DNA from: Physcia stellaris
Lineage: Eukaryota > Ascomycota > Lecanoromycetes > Caliciales > Physciaceae
Length of the DNA: 64,000 bases
Assembly: GCA_018902385.1 (NCBI GenBank)
Contig: JABSSW010000008.1
Span: forward strand, 496,001-560,000
Reading direction: 5' to 3'
Both the position numbers and the translations under genes were made by a program. Position 1 is the stretch's first letter. Every line of letters starts with the position of its first letter. The notes below the pieces were generated by a model that was not told where the DNA came from, ran no database searches, and saw only the letters and a list, made by a program, of their open reading frames with translations. Of the stretch, positions 1 to 11,307 are shown in pieces.

Positions 1-642
1 TCATCCCAATCTCAAGCAAGCGCCCCTGCACAAATGCAGCAGACGGCCACTATCAACTCGTCTTCACCTAATTCTCTGCCTGGCACGCCGCCAGCATCCC
101 CAAACATTGTTGAGCCGCCCACTGCGATCCCATTGCAAACATCACAGGGTATATCCAGGCCACCTTTACCTCAGAATTCAAGTAGCGATACACAATCGCA
201 GCAGCAACAACAACACGTACCGTCCAACACGGCGCAATCCTCTCTGACCATCTCCAGATACGCAGATCTACTCAAGCGCATGATGAAGGATCCACTTACT
301 CTATGCATTGCCTTGGCGGCGCTAGCATTGACAGTCAAGGGATTATATCTGGATACACGTGCAAATGAACTGTCCGAAAAGGCAATCCAACTGGCTGAAG
401 AAGCGAATCGTCTGGCAATTGAGGAATCGTGCAGAAATCACCCAGTAAGTCCATGCCCGGTCAAGTGTCCCATGTATGCTGTGTAGCTTGCGGATAACGT
501 AAAGTTGCATAGAACGACACCAGGCTCCAGGTCCAACCTACCTGCATTGATGCAAGACTCAGAGGCGATCTTGAAACGGTCCACAAACGGGCCAAACATA
601 ATTCTATTGATGATAACTGTATCGAGCTATATCTCTGCATAA
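1..642 (+). CDS. Single-TM hypothetical protein, 5' end outside window
   Basis: The reading frame is open from base 1; the first ATG (34) is preceded by in-frame Ser/Gln/Ala codons, so the gene probably starts upstream. The protein has a Ser/Pro/Gln-rich disordered N-terminus with a poly-Gln run, then a hydrophobic helix (ALAALALTVKGLYL), then a charged helix rich in Glu/Ala (ELSEKAIQLAEEANRLAIEE) that could be a coiled coil. An intron at 445-486 (GTAAGT...GTGTAG, 42 bases) is inferred because exon 2 stays open in phase to TAA at 640-642, adding about 50 residues. A single-pass membrane protein is likely. No function is recognised. Confidence 0.6.
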
Positions 643-674
643 TCTATTTGATCTTGAGGGCTTGGGTTGAGTAT

Positions 675-1370
675 ATGAGCCAAGGTGTTTCAAGCCGTAT
701 TATCATCAAGCTCCGCGGAAGTTCAACAGAGGCTGCAGTGGTTTGTTTTCATATCTGTGTTGTTCTCGCCGTGGCATTGATCTGGTTCAAATCAGTATTA
801 CAGCATCTACCTTCGGCCACTGTGGTCGTATATAATCTTTGGGTGATAACGAGCAAAAGTTTCCAGGATCGGTCCACAGGGTATGTTATCGACACACCGA
901 TATACAAGAGGAGAAATAGAAACGTAAGGTGCATTCGGACGTGGTTGATGTACCTTTCCTCATTGTATTCTGAGTACTGTTTATACACTATGTTGGGTTT
1001 CGCCATTATCGCCTGTACTGAGAAATATCTCATTTTCATCGGTGTGCAAGGCTTGCCTTTGGCAACGGAGGACATTTGGTACCTGAACTTTGGATGGCAG
1101 TGGCTCGGAATTACATTCCAACAATTGGGAATAACTTATAAGGGATTTGAAGCATTTGGAAGAGACTCTCATGACTGGGAAGTTGATATACTCGGCATTT
1201 CTGAGAGGATGCCTTTACACATATCCAACGATAAGTCCCGCCCATTTAAGACTGCAAACCAGATATCTAAGACTTCGAAAAGCTCCGGCTATCAGCCTCC
1301 TGCCGCCACTCTTCGAGCTTCCAAATTACATCGCAAGCGCGCAGTGTCTTCAAAGCTAAAGCAATCATGA
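675..1370 (+). CDS. Doubtful membrane-protein ORF
   Basis: This is a 231-codon open frame from the first ATG at 675 to TGA at 1368-1370. It has two hydrophobic stretches (AAVVCFHICVVLAVALIW and YTMLGFAIIACTEKYLIF) and a basic Ser/Lys-rich tail. The same frame reopens at 1383-1571 (rich in Glu/Arg/Leu) after two adjacent stops, so the two blocks may be exons or pieces of one decayed gene. The start context is weak, and a splice from the preceding gene (donor near 618, acceptor near 669) would also keep the frame. No family is recognised. It may be a distal exon, a pseudogene or chance. Confidence 0.3.
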   Translation: MSQGVSSRIIIKLRGSSTEAAVVCFHICVVLAVALIWFKSVLQHLPSATVVVYNLWVITSKSFQDRSTGYVIDTPIYKRRNRNVRCIRTWLMYLSSLYSEYCLYTMLGFAIIACTEKYLIFIGVQGLPLATEDIWYLNFGWQWLGITFQQLGITYKGFEAFGRDSHDWEVDILGISERMPLHISNDKSRPFKTANQISKTSKSSGYQPPAATLRASKLHRKRAVSSKLKQS

Positions 1371-1571
1371 TAAAAATCGACTATGATATCAAGAACGGAG
1401 ATCAACGAGCACAGCCGTTGGGGATTAATTATTTGTCCACCTGCAACCGATACAGACAGAATGTACTTCGAACAACTGCAGCGTTATGAAGCAGCAGCTC
1501 CACGTACGAATCCTGACGGCGACGAAGCACAAGTCCGATTAGAGCTACTCCTACGATCATTGAAAAATTGA

Positions 1572-3361
1572 GAAGTCTGCAGAAAGTTATTTTGCAAGGG
1601 CGGAGTAACGGTTTACGAGATCTGTTAGCGAAACTGTTGGGGCACTGTTTCTAGGACAGAGCCTTGTGAAGAGGGGAGAAGCTGCCAATCGGATATCACA
1701 TGTTTAGTTGGAGATAGCCTACTTTGATCTCGCGAGACTTTCCAGATATAGTTACAACCAAAGGTCGTTGTATATCGAAGTTCTGCATCGGTCTATCCTA
1801 CAGGTTCTTATATTGTCTTGTTTTGCGAGCTTTGTAATGGCTATCTTCTAAGAAGCAATGCTGCTGCAAAGGAATCTTGATTTAAATAGTCCCTTCAATA
1901 ACCATAGCTCTCCACCTCGAAAAGCTATACAGCTTCATCTCCAGTGACAAACAGCTAAAACCACCAAAAATCTCCACATATTGTGCAGCCCTCTTTTCTG
2001 TATCAATAGCCCCATGTACTACCTACTACTATATCGTATTATCGACCCCTCCACAATCCGAAATCCAATTCAATAATCATGATTATCAACCGATATCAAA
2101 ATCCCTAAAAACCTCAACTCCAGAGACCAACAGATAAAACCACCGGAAATCCTTCCCATCCACCCAAATCCAACCCATACTCCCCAGCCCTACATTTCAT
2201 ATCAAAAACGCCCACATTATACTACCCTGTTATCACCCCTAAATCATAAACCAGCGACACCTCTCATCTCCCTAATTTCCTTCCCTACCCCTCACCCGCA
2301 AGTTCTACATATCTACTATCGTAGAACCCCCAACAACGCATGCATCCCAGCGAACGGACTTTGACCCCACTCTCCTCTCCTAGACAATCTCTGCACCCAG
2401 CTTCCAGCTGCAGTGCATTCGCAGGCTTTGAGCAGACTTGGATGGAAGGTGCTGGTGCCGTACAGCTTAGGGTATTGAGATGATAAGGTGTTACTTCAAG
2501 ACTCTTTTAATTTGACGGATCAGCTTGAGGAGAGTGACGCCCAACGTTTCAAAGGTGGGATTGTTTGAGAGTAAGGGTTTTGGTGAGTGAGGTGTGTTGA
2601 ATGGGTATCTTGATGGAGTTTTGGGGGGGGGTGGGAAGTTGGGAAGTGGGAATTAAATTCCCAGTACCGAGAATCGACACCCTAAACCATGGCTAATCCC
2701 TCTTTCATGTTTCATCAGCAATTCCACCTAACCCTCCCCTTGAAGCCGAAATTGCAGTCACCCAAGTGACCTTCCCCAATTCCAGTCATACAGTCTTACA
2801 CAAATCGGTGAAAAACAGCTGTAAAGTAGGACTTTGAATGGAGACAATTGAGAGGATACAATCTAGACTTTCTTCAAGATGAGTGCTCCTAAAAGAGAAT
2901 CCAATCTACTGCGAGGCAAGATTGGTTGTGACAAGCTCGAAACATAGAGTACCGCAAAAACAGATATTGAAGGGAGTTACCTTGGACGAGGACCCGCTAC
3001 ATTTTGATCATAATGGACTTCAGAATCTGGGTGCTTATGTGGTGTTGGTGGAGGGGTGAGAGTGATTGAAGGGGGCATTTTCATGCGAAAAGACCTTACA
3101 TCTGCTCAGAGTTTAGAAGCAAGTCATTTACAGAGGAATCAGATTTTCAGAAGAAAAAGCAGATGTCTCATCGAGAATAAGATAGGGCGAGTGAGGGTAT
3201 CAGAAGTGGAGAGGAGAGGAGAAGAAATCATTTTTGGACAATCTGGAATAGTAGTTACGGTGCATTAGAAGTGCGCAACAAACTTGTGTCAGAGCTAATC
3301 TCGACGATCTTAGCTTGCATCAGAAGTCGGGGTTCGCTGCTTGTTCCATTGGCCACTGTTC
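1572..3361. other. Intergenic, no gene seen
   Basis: Six-frame reading shows only short ORFs without recognisable protein. The stretch 1900-2340 is C/A-rich and pyrimidine-rich with loosely repeated phrases (accaccaaaaatctcc near 1960, accaccggaaatcc near 2140). A G-run lies near 2622-2632. I see no RNA gene. Confidence 0.5.
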
Positions 3362-3478
3362 TATCCCTTACTTCGTCCGTCTGGCAGCCGAAATTGAACC
3401 ATAATTTCGGCGAGGGTGGATATAACCAAAAGCTTGGGGCACTTCCGGGGTGCTGCCAGACGGACGAGCTAAGGGATA
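3362..3478. mobile_element. MITE-like inverted-repeat element with TA flanks
   Basis: The arms 3362-3388 and 3452-3478 are inverted copies matching at 25 of 27 positions; the inner arm reads CGTCCGTCTGGCAGC. Each end begins or ends with TA followed by TCCCTTA, which fits a TA target duplication as used by Tc1/mariner-type transposases. Inside lies a second hairpin, GCCGAAATT/AATTTCGGC at 3387-3411. The element is 113 bases without the TA and has no coding capacity, so it would be non-autonomous. The structure is read directly; the superfamily is inferred from the TA alone. Confidence 0.6.
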
Positions 3479-4254
3479 AGGGTGAGTTTGGCTCGGTGTA
3501 GCATGAAGATCTATCGCTCGGTCTTGTTCGGTTAAGTCATGCTATGTAGATATCGTGAATTGAATTTTTTTGAGTAGCTCGTGCAGGCTAGACATTTATG
3601 CTAATCCAGATATGAGAAAATGAAAGGGGCTTGAAGGGGCTGCCCTCCCAGTCGAATATGAGGTACTTCCATTCCTCATCTTTCGTCTCTTCGTTTGCCC
3701 GCCCACCTATTTTTGTTCTTGGCCTCCTTTGGCGTTTTTCACCTACTTTGGAGCTTTTCTTATTTTCGCTCCCTAGCTCAATCGCAGAGGCAAGGCGGGT
3801 AGTCGGGCTTTGAAAGTTGCTCTGCTGGGCTCTTTCGCTCATCACTGAAGAAAGTACGTAGCATGGATATCCATCCTTGAGCCAAACCTGTGGGAAGTTC
3901 CACCAAGAATATCCCATGTCTTCTTTTTCTCACGAGTGGGTACGGTCAGATCTGGAAGACACTATTAAAGGCATATTTGCACCTCTTGGTACTAGACTAT
4001 AAGATGAAGTATGCGCTAAGATCAAGATATTATAATTCGGGCAGTATGATATACGCTGTTGCTGATTCATTTAGGACTAGAGGTATTAGAGTTTCCCCAC
4101 TCGCACAGGACTTATCGTTCCAGACAATATTGATGAATGAATAAGCACCAATAAATCCCCCTTCCGTGGCTTTCTCGTCAAGGGATGTCGTTTGCAGGGA
4201 TAGATGTATAAATAAACCAAAATCTTGCCTACTTCTCCCAGAGTTCCAGATAAC
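3479..4254. other. Intergenic, no gene seen
   Basis: A 109-codon minus-strand ORF at 3588-3917 is basic and low in conserved features, and I do not accept it as a gene. The segment probably holds the 3' untranslated region and terminator of the minus-strand membrane protein gene ending at 4255. Confidence 0.4.
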
Positions 4255-6265
4255 TTATGATTCCTCCGTTGCTTGCAGCTGGCTAGTTGAAATCAACGAT
4301 GCCATCCTATTTTCTCGCTTGATTTCTTTCATCCTTTGGAACACTCCAATGCTGATACCAAAGATAGCCGCCCCAAAAAACGAGTAAAGAAAAAAAGATG
4401 CAGTAGAGCTCTTGTGAGGCCCAAAGACGCCAGCAGCAGCAAGTGCAACCATAATCTCATAGGGAAACTGAACGGCGATGACGCACCAGAGGATGAATTT
4501 GTACTGGATGTTTGAGTGATACCTGTTGACAGGGTCGTCGGCTGACTCGAAAGACCGGCTTGAAGCTCTACGCAGGTGCTGGTCTGAAGGTGTCTCGTGT
4601 ATGTTTACTGAGGGCGAAGAAGCCGTCCATGCTTTCCTAATTGGACCATCTTTGGTAGCTCGAGGATCGTGGCTAGCTGTAGATGAGGGGACTAGGCGCT
4701 CATCCTCGAATACTTGAGCCTCACGTGAAGTAATACCCGTACATGCTCTCTTTGGAGGAGTAAAGTCCATACGCTCTAAATCGATCATGTTGTTGCTCCT
4801 ACTCTTCGCTTGGGGTTCGGTAACCAATTCAAGAGAGTCGAGAAATATCTTCAGAGATATCGGGTAATCCGTAGCTTCATTGGCGTTTTGTATGACTTTT
4901 GGGATTCTTATGGCTGAAATTGACCCGTCCGTGGTGTCGTGATCCATGTGTGATTGTTCGGCAGTACCACCTTCGTAAGCGTGATTTGGGTTAAGAGTCC
5001 CCATTGATATAGAAGCTTCGGCTGGGCTCCTAGGTTTGGTCTCCGCTGATGTGTCATGGTCTTCTGCTTCGTGCGTCATTGGACACTCCGCAATCAACGG
5101 AGACATGGCGCTTACCAGAATGAATCTCACCCATCGTGAATATTGGAAGGAGCAGCAGAAGCAGGGGTACCAGCTGCCCGAAGGAAAACTCATTCTGATT
5201 GCCATCAATACCTCCACGAGGCGTAGCAGCTCTGTACACGAAGACCTGCACAAAGCCATACGTAAGATCAGTAATTAGAAGGGCCATAGTGATGAAGAAG
5301 CTAAAGGCCAGCTCGCGGCCCATGAATACCGTCGCCAACGCGTAACGTTTAATAAGCCTGTGACTACTCTTCATGTTGGAATCGAATCGATGGAAGCGAC
5401 CCTTCTCTCTTTCCTTTCTAATAATAGCAATGCTGCGGCTGCTAGATTTATCTCCGGGAAACTCGCTTTGCTGTGTTTTGCTGAGGTAAGATGGCGTGTG
5501 GTATCTACCTGTGAAGAAGAATGGGGACAAGAGCTTGACCATTCGCTCTATGCAATCATCTGGCAGATTCCAATCGATATCCCGAGTGTACAACCTTGCA
5601 ATTCCCTCTGTGTAAGTAATTAGGAGAAAACCAATTGCTGTGAAGACAGTCAATATGTCCCTCTTATCAAGGGCTTGGTAGTAGCAAATCACTGGTACAG
5701 AGTTATCTTTGTCGGCCCAGCCAGGTACCTGGGCCACAACTAGCATCAAGAGTAAGACGACCATGAACACTACCCTCCAATTTCGCACCGTCGTGCGCTT
5801 TCGGAAATAGTTCTTCAATACTGCAAGGGTTGCGAGATGCGTTGCCGAAGAGAACCAGGCAAGAGACGCAACGATATTAAAATGGTAAGCGGACATTGAG
5901 CCCATCTGGCTGTAACCAGCGATGAGAACAGCAAGCCCCGTCACCAGCTGCTGATCGCCAAGAGAAAGCACAAACCGCTCTAGATTTTCTTTACGTCGCT
6001 CACGCAATTGCGCAGCTGTGGGAGGTTTCTGATCTGTGTAAGGACCGAAGAACCTAGGTGCCCAAAGCTTCAGCTTATTGATACGAGTACACTTCCATTT
6101 CTCAAGCCTGTGAAGTGTTGGCCCGAGACCCTTTGGTAGGTCGCTAAGTAGATAGTAGTCGAGTCGAGTCAAGGTAGTCTCAGGCAGAGAGTCTGTGATG
6201 TAACCATAGAGGACGGCGAAGAGGACAAGTACGGTACTTGCTGCAAACGAAACTAAGATCTGCAT
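4255..6265 (-). CDS. Multi-pass membrane protein, fungal hypothetical
   Basis: There are two exons, 5116-6265 and 4255-5063, joined across a 52-base intron (GTAAGC donor at 5115, GCAG acceptor at 5064) in phase 1, giving 652 residues. A donor at 5130 would also keep the frame. The order is an N-terminal hydrophobic segment (residues 1-25), a cytosolic Arg/Lys-rich stretch, then helices around the YSQMGSMSAYHF motif, NWRVVFMVVLLLMLVVAQV, DILTVFTAIGFLLITY and AFSFFITMALLITDLTYGF, and a Leu-rich helix before the intron. Exon 2 has a disordered acidic Ser/Thr region followed by two more helices (FILWCVIAVQFPYEIMVALA and FFLYSFFGAAIFGISIGVF). It looks like a large integral membrane protein of an ascomycete family without known function. 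The ATG at 6265 is the first in frame. Confidence 0.75.
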
Positions 6266-6994
6266 TTGATTGTTGTTAGTCTAGCTAGTAGAAAGATTGC
6301 AGTGTCTCTATACGAACTCCAATGCCGGCGACATCTGGATTGGCTGCTACCTTGCCATTTGACGAGCGACAGACTGTTGAATTGTGATTCCCCATTTTAT
6401 GCGTATCTTAACAAGGAGGACAGAGATTAAACTAGAATATGTACTTCCCCCCCACATCCCCATCTCTACAATCTTTAGCTTATCAGCGGGCAGGATATAA
6501 ACGGTGATGTCAAACCAATCAGTAACACTTGAGCGACTACCCAGCTAAGTTCAATCAGTACACTCGTGATGCAGGCAGCCTCTCAGTATCTTACCTCGAG
6601 GAAAGTAGACCCGGGAGGGTCTCTGAGCACGCACTACCCCGGCATGGAGTTTGATCTGCGGCCGAGAAATCTGTATCCTCGAGTCTGCTCATTTTCGGAG
6701 CTTAGCGCTAGCCGTTAATGCGGCATTCTGCATTTGACATCCTTGGAGATTGATATACCGCCGAAAACTCTGGATTCTCGAGTCAGCCTTGACCTTGGGG
6801 TGCGGCAGATCCGCTATTACTGTATTCTGCATTTGATACGGTTGGAGAGGTCAACATTATCACGAGGAGATATGGTGGCCAGCATCATGTACTCTTCCGT
6901 GCTGTATGTCGGAGCAATAACCTTTTGGGCATTGTTATACACGGAATACGAGCGAAATTGTTGGATAAGAAGAGGTGTAGATTGAAACATGTAG
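6266..6994. other. Upstream region of the membrane protein gene, no other gene seen
   Basis: The region holds the likely promoter of the minus-strand gene starting at 6265. Two loosely similar phrases occur at about 6650-6690 and 6745-6790 (ctcgagtc, cattctgcatttga), suggesting an old short duplication. No supportable ORF. Confidence 0.4.
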
Positions 6995-8511
6995 CTAGCC
7001 GTCAGCAAACTCAAGAATTGTAGCTGCTGCTAATGCTGTATCACCCGAAGTTTCCGGATATGCAAGTGCCGGAATTCTTTCCTTGAGAATTCTGAAACAT
7101 GGGCTTCCGAGAACCTTCAACTTCTTGGGTAGCGGCCCGCTATTCTCTTTCTGCATCCACATCTGTCGAATCGATGAGATGGAGGGTGTCTGGAGTTCTC
7201 TTCGGGTACCTTGATTGATATTCCACACTCAAGCTCAAGATGTTCCAGAGCAAGTCTCCTGAAGAGAATGCTCGGCTACATAGATCTGTGATGGTGGACC
7301 TGGCGTCATCAATAATGATTCACGAAAACGTCAACATCGAGTAACTTCGTAACAGCCAATCACTGGTCCCTCGGGAAACCAAGGTCACTCGGTGGTCTCC
7401 AGTGGGCCGCATTTCAAGGATGCCGCTTCAGGGGTTGTCAGTGTCTTCTTGATCGTAGTGGGCTGCGTCAAGTGCGTTATCCGAGCACATGCACTCTGCA
7501 ACACTGCGAGCAGAGCAGTATTGACTCGGACAGCATCCAGGATGACTGCTAGATGATATTGATAGTGGGTAGCTTGGCGATCTGCCGGAAGTAGCTCTTG
7601 CGCCTCAATGCCTCTCGCTCAGCATAAAGAACGTAACGGCTAGGTAGATGAATTCTGAGCTTCAATGCTTCTGGGCGCTTGGGAACCTTTGGTGGCAGAA
7701 GCACGGATACTTGCACAAATTCGGTCAGTCGCTTTCAGCCGGGTTATATGTCCGCAGTCTCCTAAGATCATCGCTAGGCATCTCCATAAGAGCCTTCACG
7801 GCCGGTTAAACTTGTCGTTTTAAGATCACGTCAGCGTTGACATGCATTGACTCAGAGCGTTTTGGCTGGTTGGACGAATGTCAAACCATATTCCTGTCGT
7901 GGTAAGATTGTCGAAAGCTGGAGATGTCATACAACTTTTGAGCGAAACTCATCTTCCAAAGTCAGCCACGAAGCCATATTAGTGTTATAGTGCACAGCGG
8001 CTCGTTGTAGACTGCAGACTTGGACCTACAAAGTCATATCGGGCGACGACTTCACCCAGCTCGTGGAAGTTCAGATTCATATTGACATCCTACACAAGAG
8101 ATCTCCGGCGCCTAAGGTCTAGCCTTTAGGATCGGGCACACGCGGTTTGAGTTTCGCATTTTCATTGGACAAGCTCTCGGTAAGACGATGGATCTCTGTC
8201 AACACCACTGCAGAGATGCGGTTGGCCGACTCAGTGAAAGCCTGTCGGTCGGTGCCGTCGACTGAGTCCGGAAAAGAAGCGTTAAGGTGAAGATGTCAAC
8301 GTGAAGATGACTCGTCTTGTAGGATGCCAAGAATTAGGGAATTTTGATTACTAAGCCATGATTAAGCACCTTTGAGGTTTGTTGTTCGCTGAACAGAGTC
8401 GGCAAGAATCCCAAGTTTCTCCATCGCCTTTGCGATGATCAGACCTTCACATTTTTGCCCAGCGCAGCGGCTCCATGGGTTGGATTCTTCGCAAAATGCC
8501 GAAACAAGGTT
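6995..8511 (-). pseudogene. Remains of a minus-strand gene, family unknown
   Basis: Two blocks read like true exons on the minus strand. Block 8370-8511 encodes a helix-rich peptide with FCEESNPWSRCAGQKCEG and KAMEKLGILADS. It joins in phase 1 across an inferred intron 8262-8369 (GTGCTT...ACTCAG) to block 8261-8119, which has FTESANRISAVVLTEIHRL and SLSNENAKLKPR and ends in TAG. Further downstream, peptide-like pieces appear near 8000-8080, 7440-7560 (AVILDAVRVNTALLAVLQSA) and 6995-7228, but separated by stops and in different frames. Upstream, 8700-8790 also reads as a possible exon (LVDSLIQLIDNQD). This suggests a once larger gene in decay. I cannot name the family; a short intact gene of two or three exons at 8119-8790 is an alternative. 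Confidence 0.4.
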
Positions 8512-8813
8512 CTGACTAATCACTTGATCTATTCAACCTCTGCACCAAGTCTCAAGTGCTCATTGTGTGTCCTTGAAGATTTTCACTTCCCTGTGCACTG
8601 TGTTTCCGCCTCAATGTCCCGGAACGAGCACAAACGTACCCCCTTCTATCATTAGCTTACTGGTGGTCGCCTCAATCAGGAGTCTTGTGGTGAAATTTTG
8701 AGTGGCTCTAGTTTTTTGGGCTATCCTGATTGTCGATCAACTGTATCAGGCTGTCGACCAGTCGGTTTTCGGCGGTCGAATAGTGAAAGACCAATTACTC
8801 CTTTACCTTCAGC

Positions 8814-10442
8814 TTAGAGATCTGCTTCCCCACAGCTCTGGTAGTTCTTGAAATTCGCCAAACAAACTTCTCCACTCCCCGAGAATTGGCTCCCAGGCCT
8901 CTGCGCCCCACTCTTCCTTAAAAAGGGATCTCCCACATTACAACCTAGCGCATTCTGGTTCACGAAATTGATTACGGCACTTTTCTGGAAACAGTACTGA
9001 TCCGGGAAGCCGCGATGGGCGGCGCTTTTCGCCATCACAAGATAGCAATTTCCGTGGGAGCTGATGCGGAACCAGTCTGCTTCGCCATTGGGGTCGGTGG
9101 TAGTGCCGCTGTCAATGAATTTGCCGAAATCGTCACCGCTGCATATGAGATCACCGTAGATTGAAAGTTGGGGGATGATGGCTGTACAGTCGTCTTGGCA
9201 AGGACCGCTATCCGTAGGTGTACTTGTGGTCGAGACTGGCTGTGAGGTAGTAGTGGTAAGGGTTGTTGAGGGTGGGTTTGTGCTAGCTGCGCTCGTTGCT
9301 ATAGCGCCGCTATCATCGTCTGGAACTGGCCCCACTGGATCGATGATTGCGGCTTGAAGGCCACCAATATCGCCATACTCAGGGTCCCCAACAGCAGTCA
9401 CGCTAGGCCCATCACTTGAAGAGGCGGATGCTGAGGATGACTGAATCGTGGAGCTGGGAGAGCCAGTGTTGGAGACAGTGACAGTTGGACTTGGGTTACC
9501 GTCACCGCCTTCGCCGCCGCCTGGAACACCACCAGGTGGTGTGATGCCTGGGGGTGGAACGCCACCAACGATTACTGCGATGGATTAGACCTCCGCTTAA
9601 GCCTGGACGGCATGTAAAGAAAGGAAACATACCCCAGGCTATACCACCGGCCCCAACAACTACTGGAATGAGTAAAGGAGCGCCGTTGCTGTCAGTTGTA
9701 GTAGAGGTGATTGTGGTAGACGAAGTCAAGTCAGTGTACTGCGAGAAGGTTGTAGGAGCAAACTTCTTCACGTCAGCAAACCTAAGCAGGAATTATTCTT
9801 GAAGGCACTACAGACCGTAGCAACAACCTGCGAGCCTGCACTATTAGTCTCTGTCAAGATGGTCTCTCCAGACACAGAAGTGACTGGAGTGCCATTGGAG
9901 GTCTGAATAGAGCCTGGAGCCGCCGTCGTTGAGCCTTGATCACGAGTAGTTATTCCTGACGCAGCCGTGGTGGAGCCAGCAGCAGTAGTGGAAATCGCAC
10001 TGCCTGAACCCGTCCCAGTAGGAGAAGGGGTAGCATCCCAGGACGGAAGTCCATTGGACGGGTATACAGCGTTTGAGATTGCATAAGTAAAGTCGTTGAA
10101 GGTATAAGTCCCTCCCCAATAGTTGGAATTGGCGATGCACTGATCAATGATGTCTTGAAATCCAGCCAGACAATTATTGTCTGATGGAGCTTCGTCTGTT
10201 GTCTTGCGGGTCACGTTATAATTAACAGAGCCCTCGTTGTATATTTTGATCAGACTTTGTTGTTGGTCCGCGAAATCGTCCGAGCAGACATTGTCTAATG
10301 CTCCTTGTTTGGTAAGTGCATTCGCTATCTGTTGGCCTGATGGAAAATCGGACTGCCGTTGCTGAGACAGATCGCAGTCGGCGCCATCAATAGATTGGAC
10401 AAAAATCCCAGCAAGGACGAGTATTGTTATACGGAACAGCAT
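8814..10442 (-). CDS. Secreted Cys-rich glycoprotein with Ser/Thr stalk
   Basis: Three exons, 9816-10442, 9633-9738 and 8814-9574, are joined by introns 9739-9815 (GTCTGT...CGCAG, branch GCTGAC) and 9575-9632 (GTATGT...CGCAG), giving 497 residues. A signal peptide (MLFRITILVLAGIFVQSIDG) precedes an N-terminal domain of about 110 residues with four cysteines and the phrases FPSGQQI, DIIDQC, YWGG and ISNAVYPSNG. These resemble Cys-rich modules seen in secreted fungal chitinase-type proteins (from memory). A long Thr/Ser/Gly-rich linker follows, probably O-glycosylated, with one hydrophobic Gly-rich patch (LLIPVVVGAGGIAW). The C-terminal domain of about 125 residues has nine cysteines and no family I can name. 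The gene lies divergent to the protease gene at 11308. A surface or cell-wall role is likely. The first intron donor is non-canonical at +3; GTTGTT 12 bases upstream would also keep phase. Confidence 0.75.
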
Positions 10443-11307
10443 ATTGGGCTATCGGCTCTAGGCTTAGATCCCCGTTGGCTCCAAGAATATGAGTCAAACC
10501 CCGTCGAAGGAAAGACGTGCGCGGATAGAGTGTAAGATGCACTGGCTTGAGGATACAGATACGTAGTTATCAGAGAGTACTGCGACCTCCGAAACCATTG
10601 ATCACTCTTTAGAGTGAATCGACGCCCAAAGAGTTGAACAGAAGACGTTAAGAAATGTGAGCCGACGACGGAGAATCAACATTTTTTACTTGTTAGTATT
10701 TGCTTCCGACTCACAGAAAATTCTAAGCCCCATGACCTTGGTTTGCTAGATGCAAGAGCTAACAGTGAGCGCAGCCGTTCTACCCGTGGGTTGGGGGACA
10801 TTTGTTTCAGCTTTCGGCCGTCAGATCTTTTCAGATACCGAACTTGACTTAGACTTCTCTTAGGCTTACCTATGACGGCATTAACGTCCATAAGCGCTAT
10901 CTAAAGCGACTGGTTTTGACGGCCTGAATCTCAAGTGCAGATCTGAGCACAGCCTTCTTGAAGATTTTCTTAGGCGTGGGCATCACCGAGACCCTTAAGA
11001 GTTTAGGTGACTTCAGCAGCGCCAGACTAGGGGGCGGCGTGGTATCTAATCGCCGCACCATACCATTCAACGCCCCGATGGCCCCCAAAATCCAAGAGTC
11101 TTGGTATTAATAACGGGTCTTCACCATGGACTAATCCATACAGGCTCCCATGATGATGAAAGTGCGTGGATCGTACTTTATTCCATCAAGCTTCTGTACA
11201 TGGGCGGGATTACCATTTTTATCTTTGTTTCCCTCACACTTAAGTCACCCCAGAGCTACAACTGAATAACGTAGTTCGCTCGAGTACATCAAGGAAGAAC
11301 AGACGCA
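10443..11307. promoter_or_regulatory. Shared divergent upstream region of two secreted-protein genes
   Basis: The 865 bases separate the start codons of the minus-strand Cys-rich protein (10442) and the plus-strand M35-like protease (11308), so both promoters must lie here. Short ORFs inside (10676-10891, 10897-11088 minus) are not convincing. No specific binding site is identified. Confidence 0.45.

Noticed and set aside
3588-3917. 109-codon minus-strand ORF
   Set aside because: Basic, no conserved pattern, no splice partners; overlaps a small plus ORF equally by chance.
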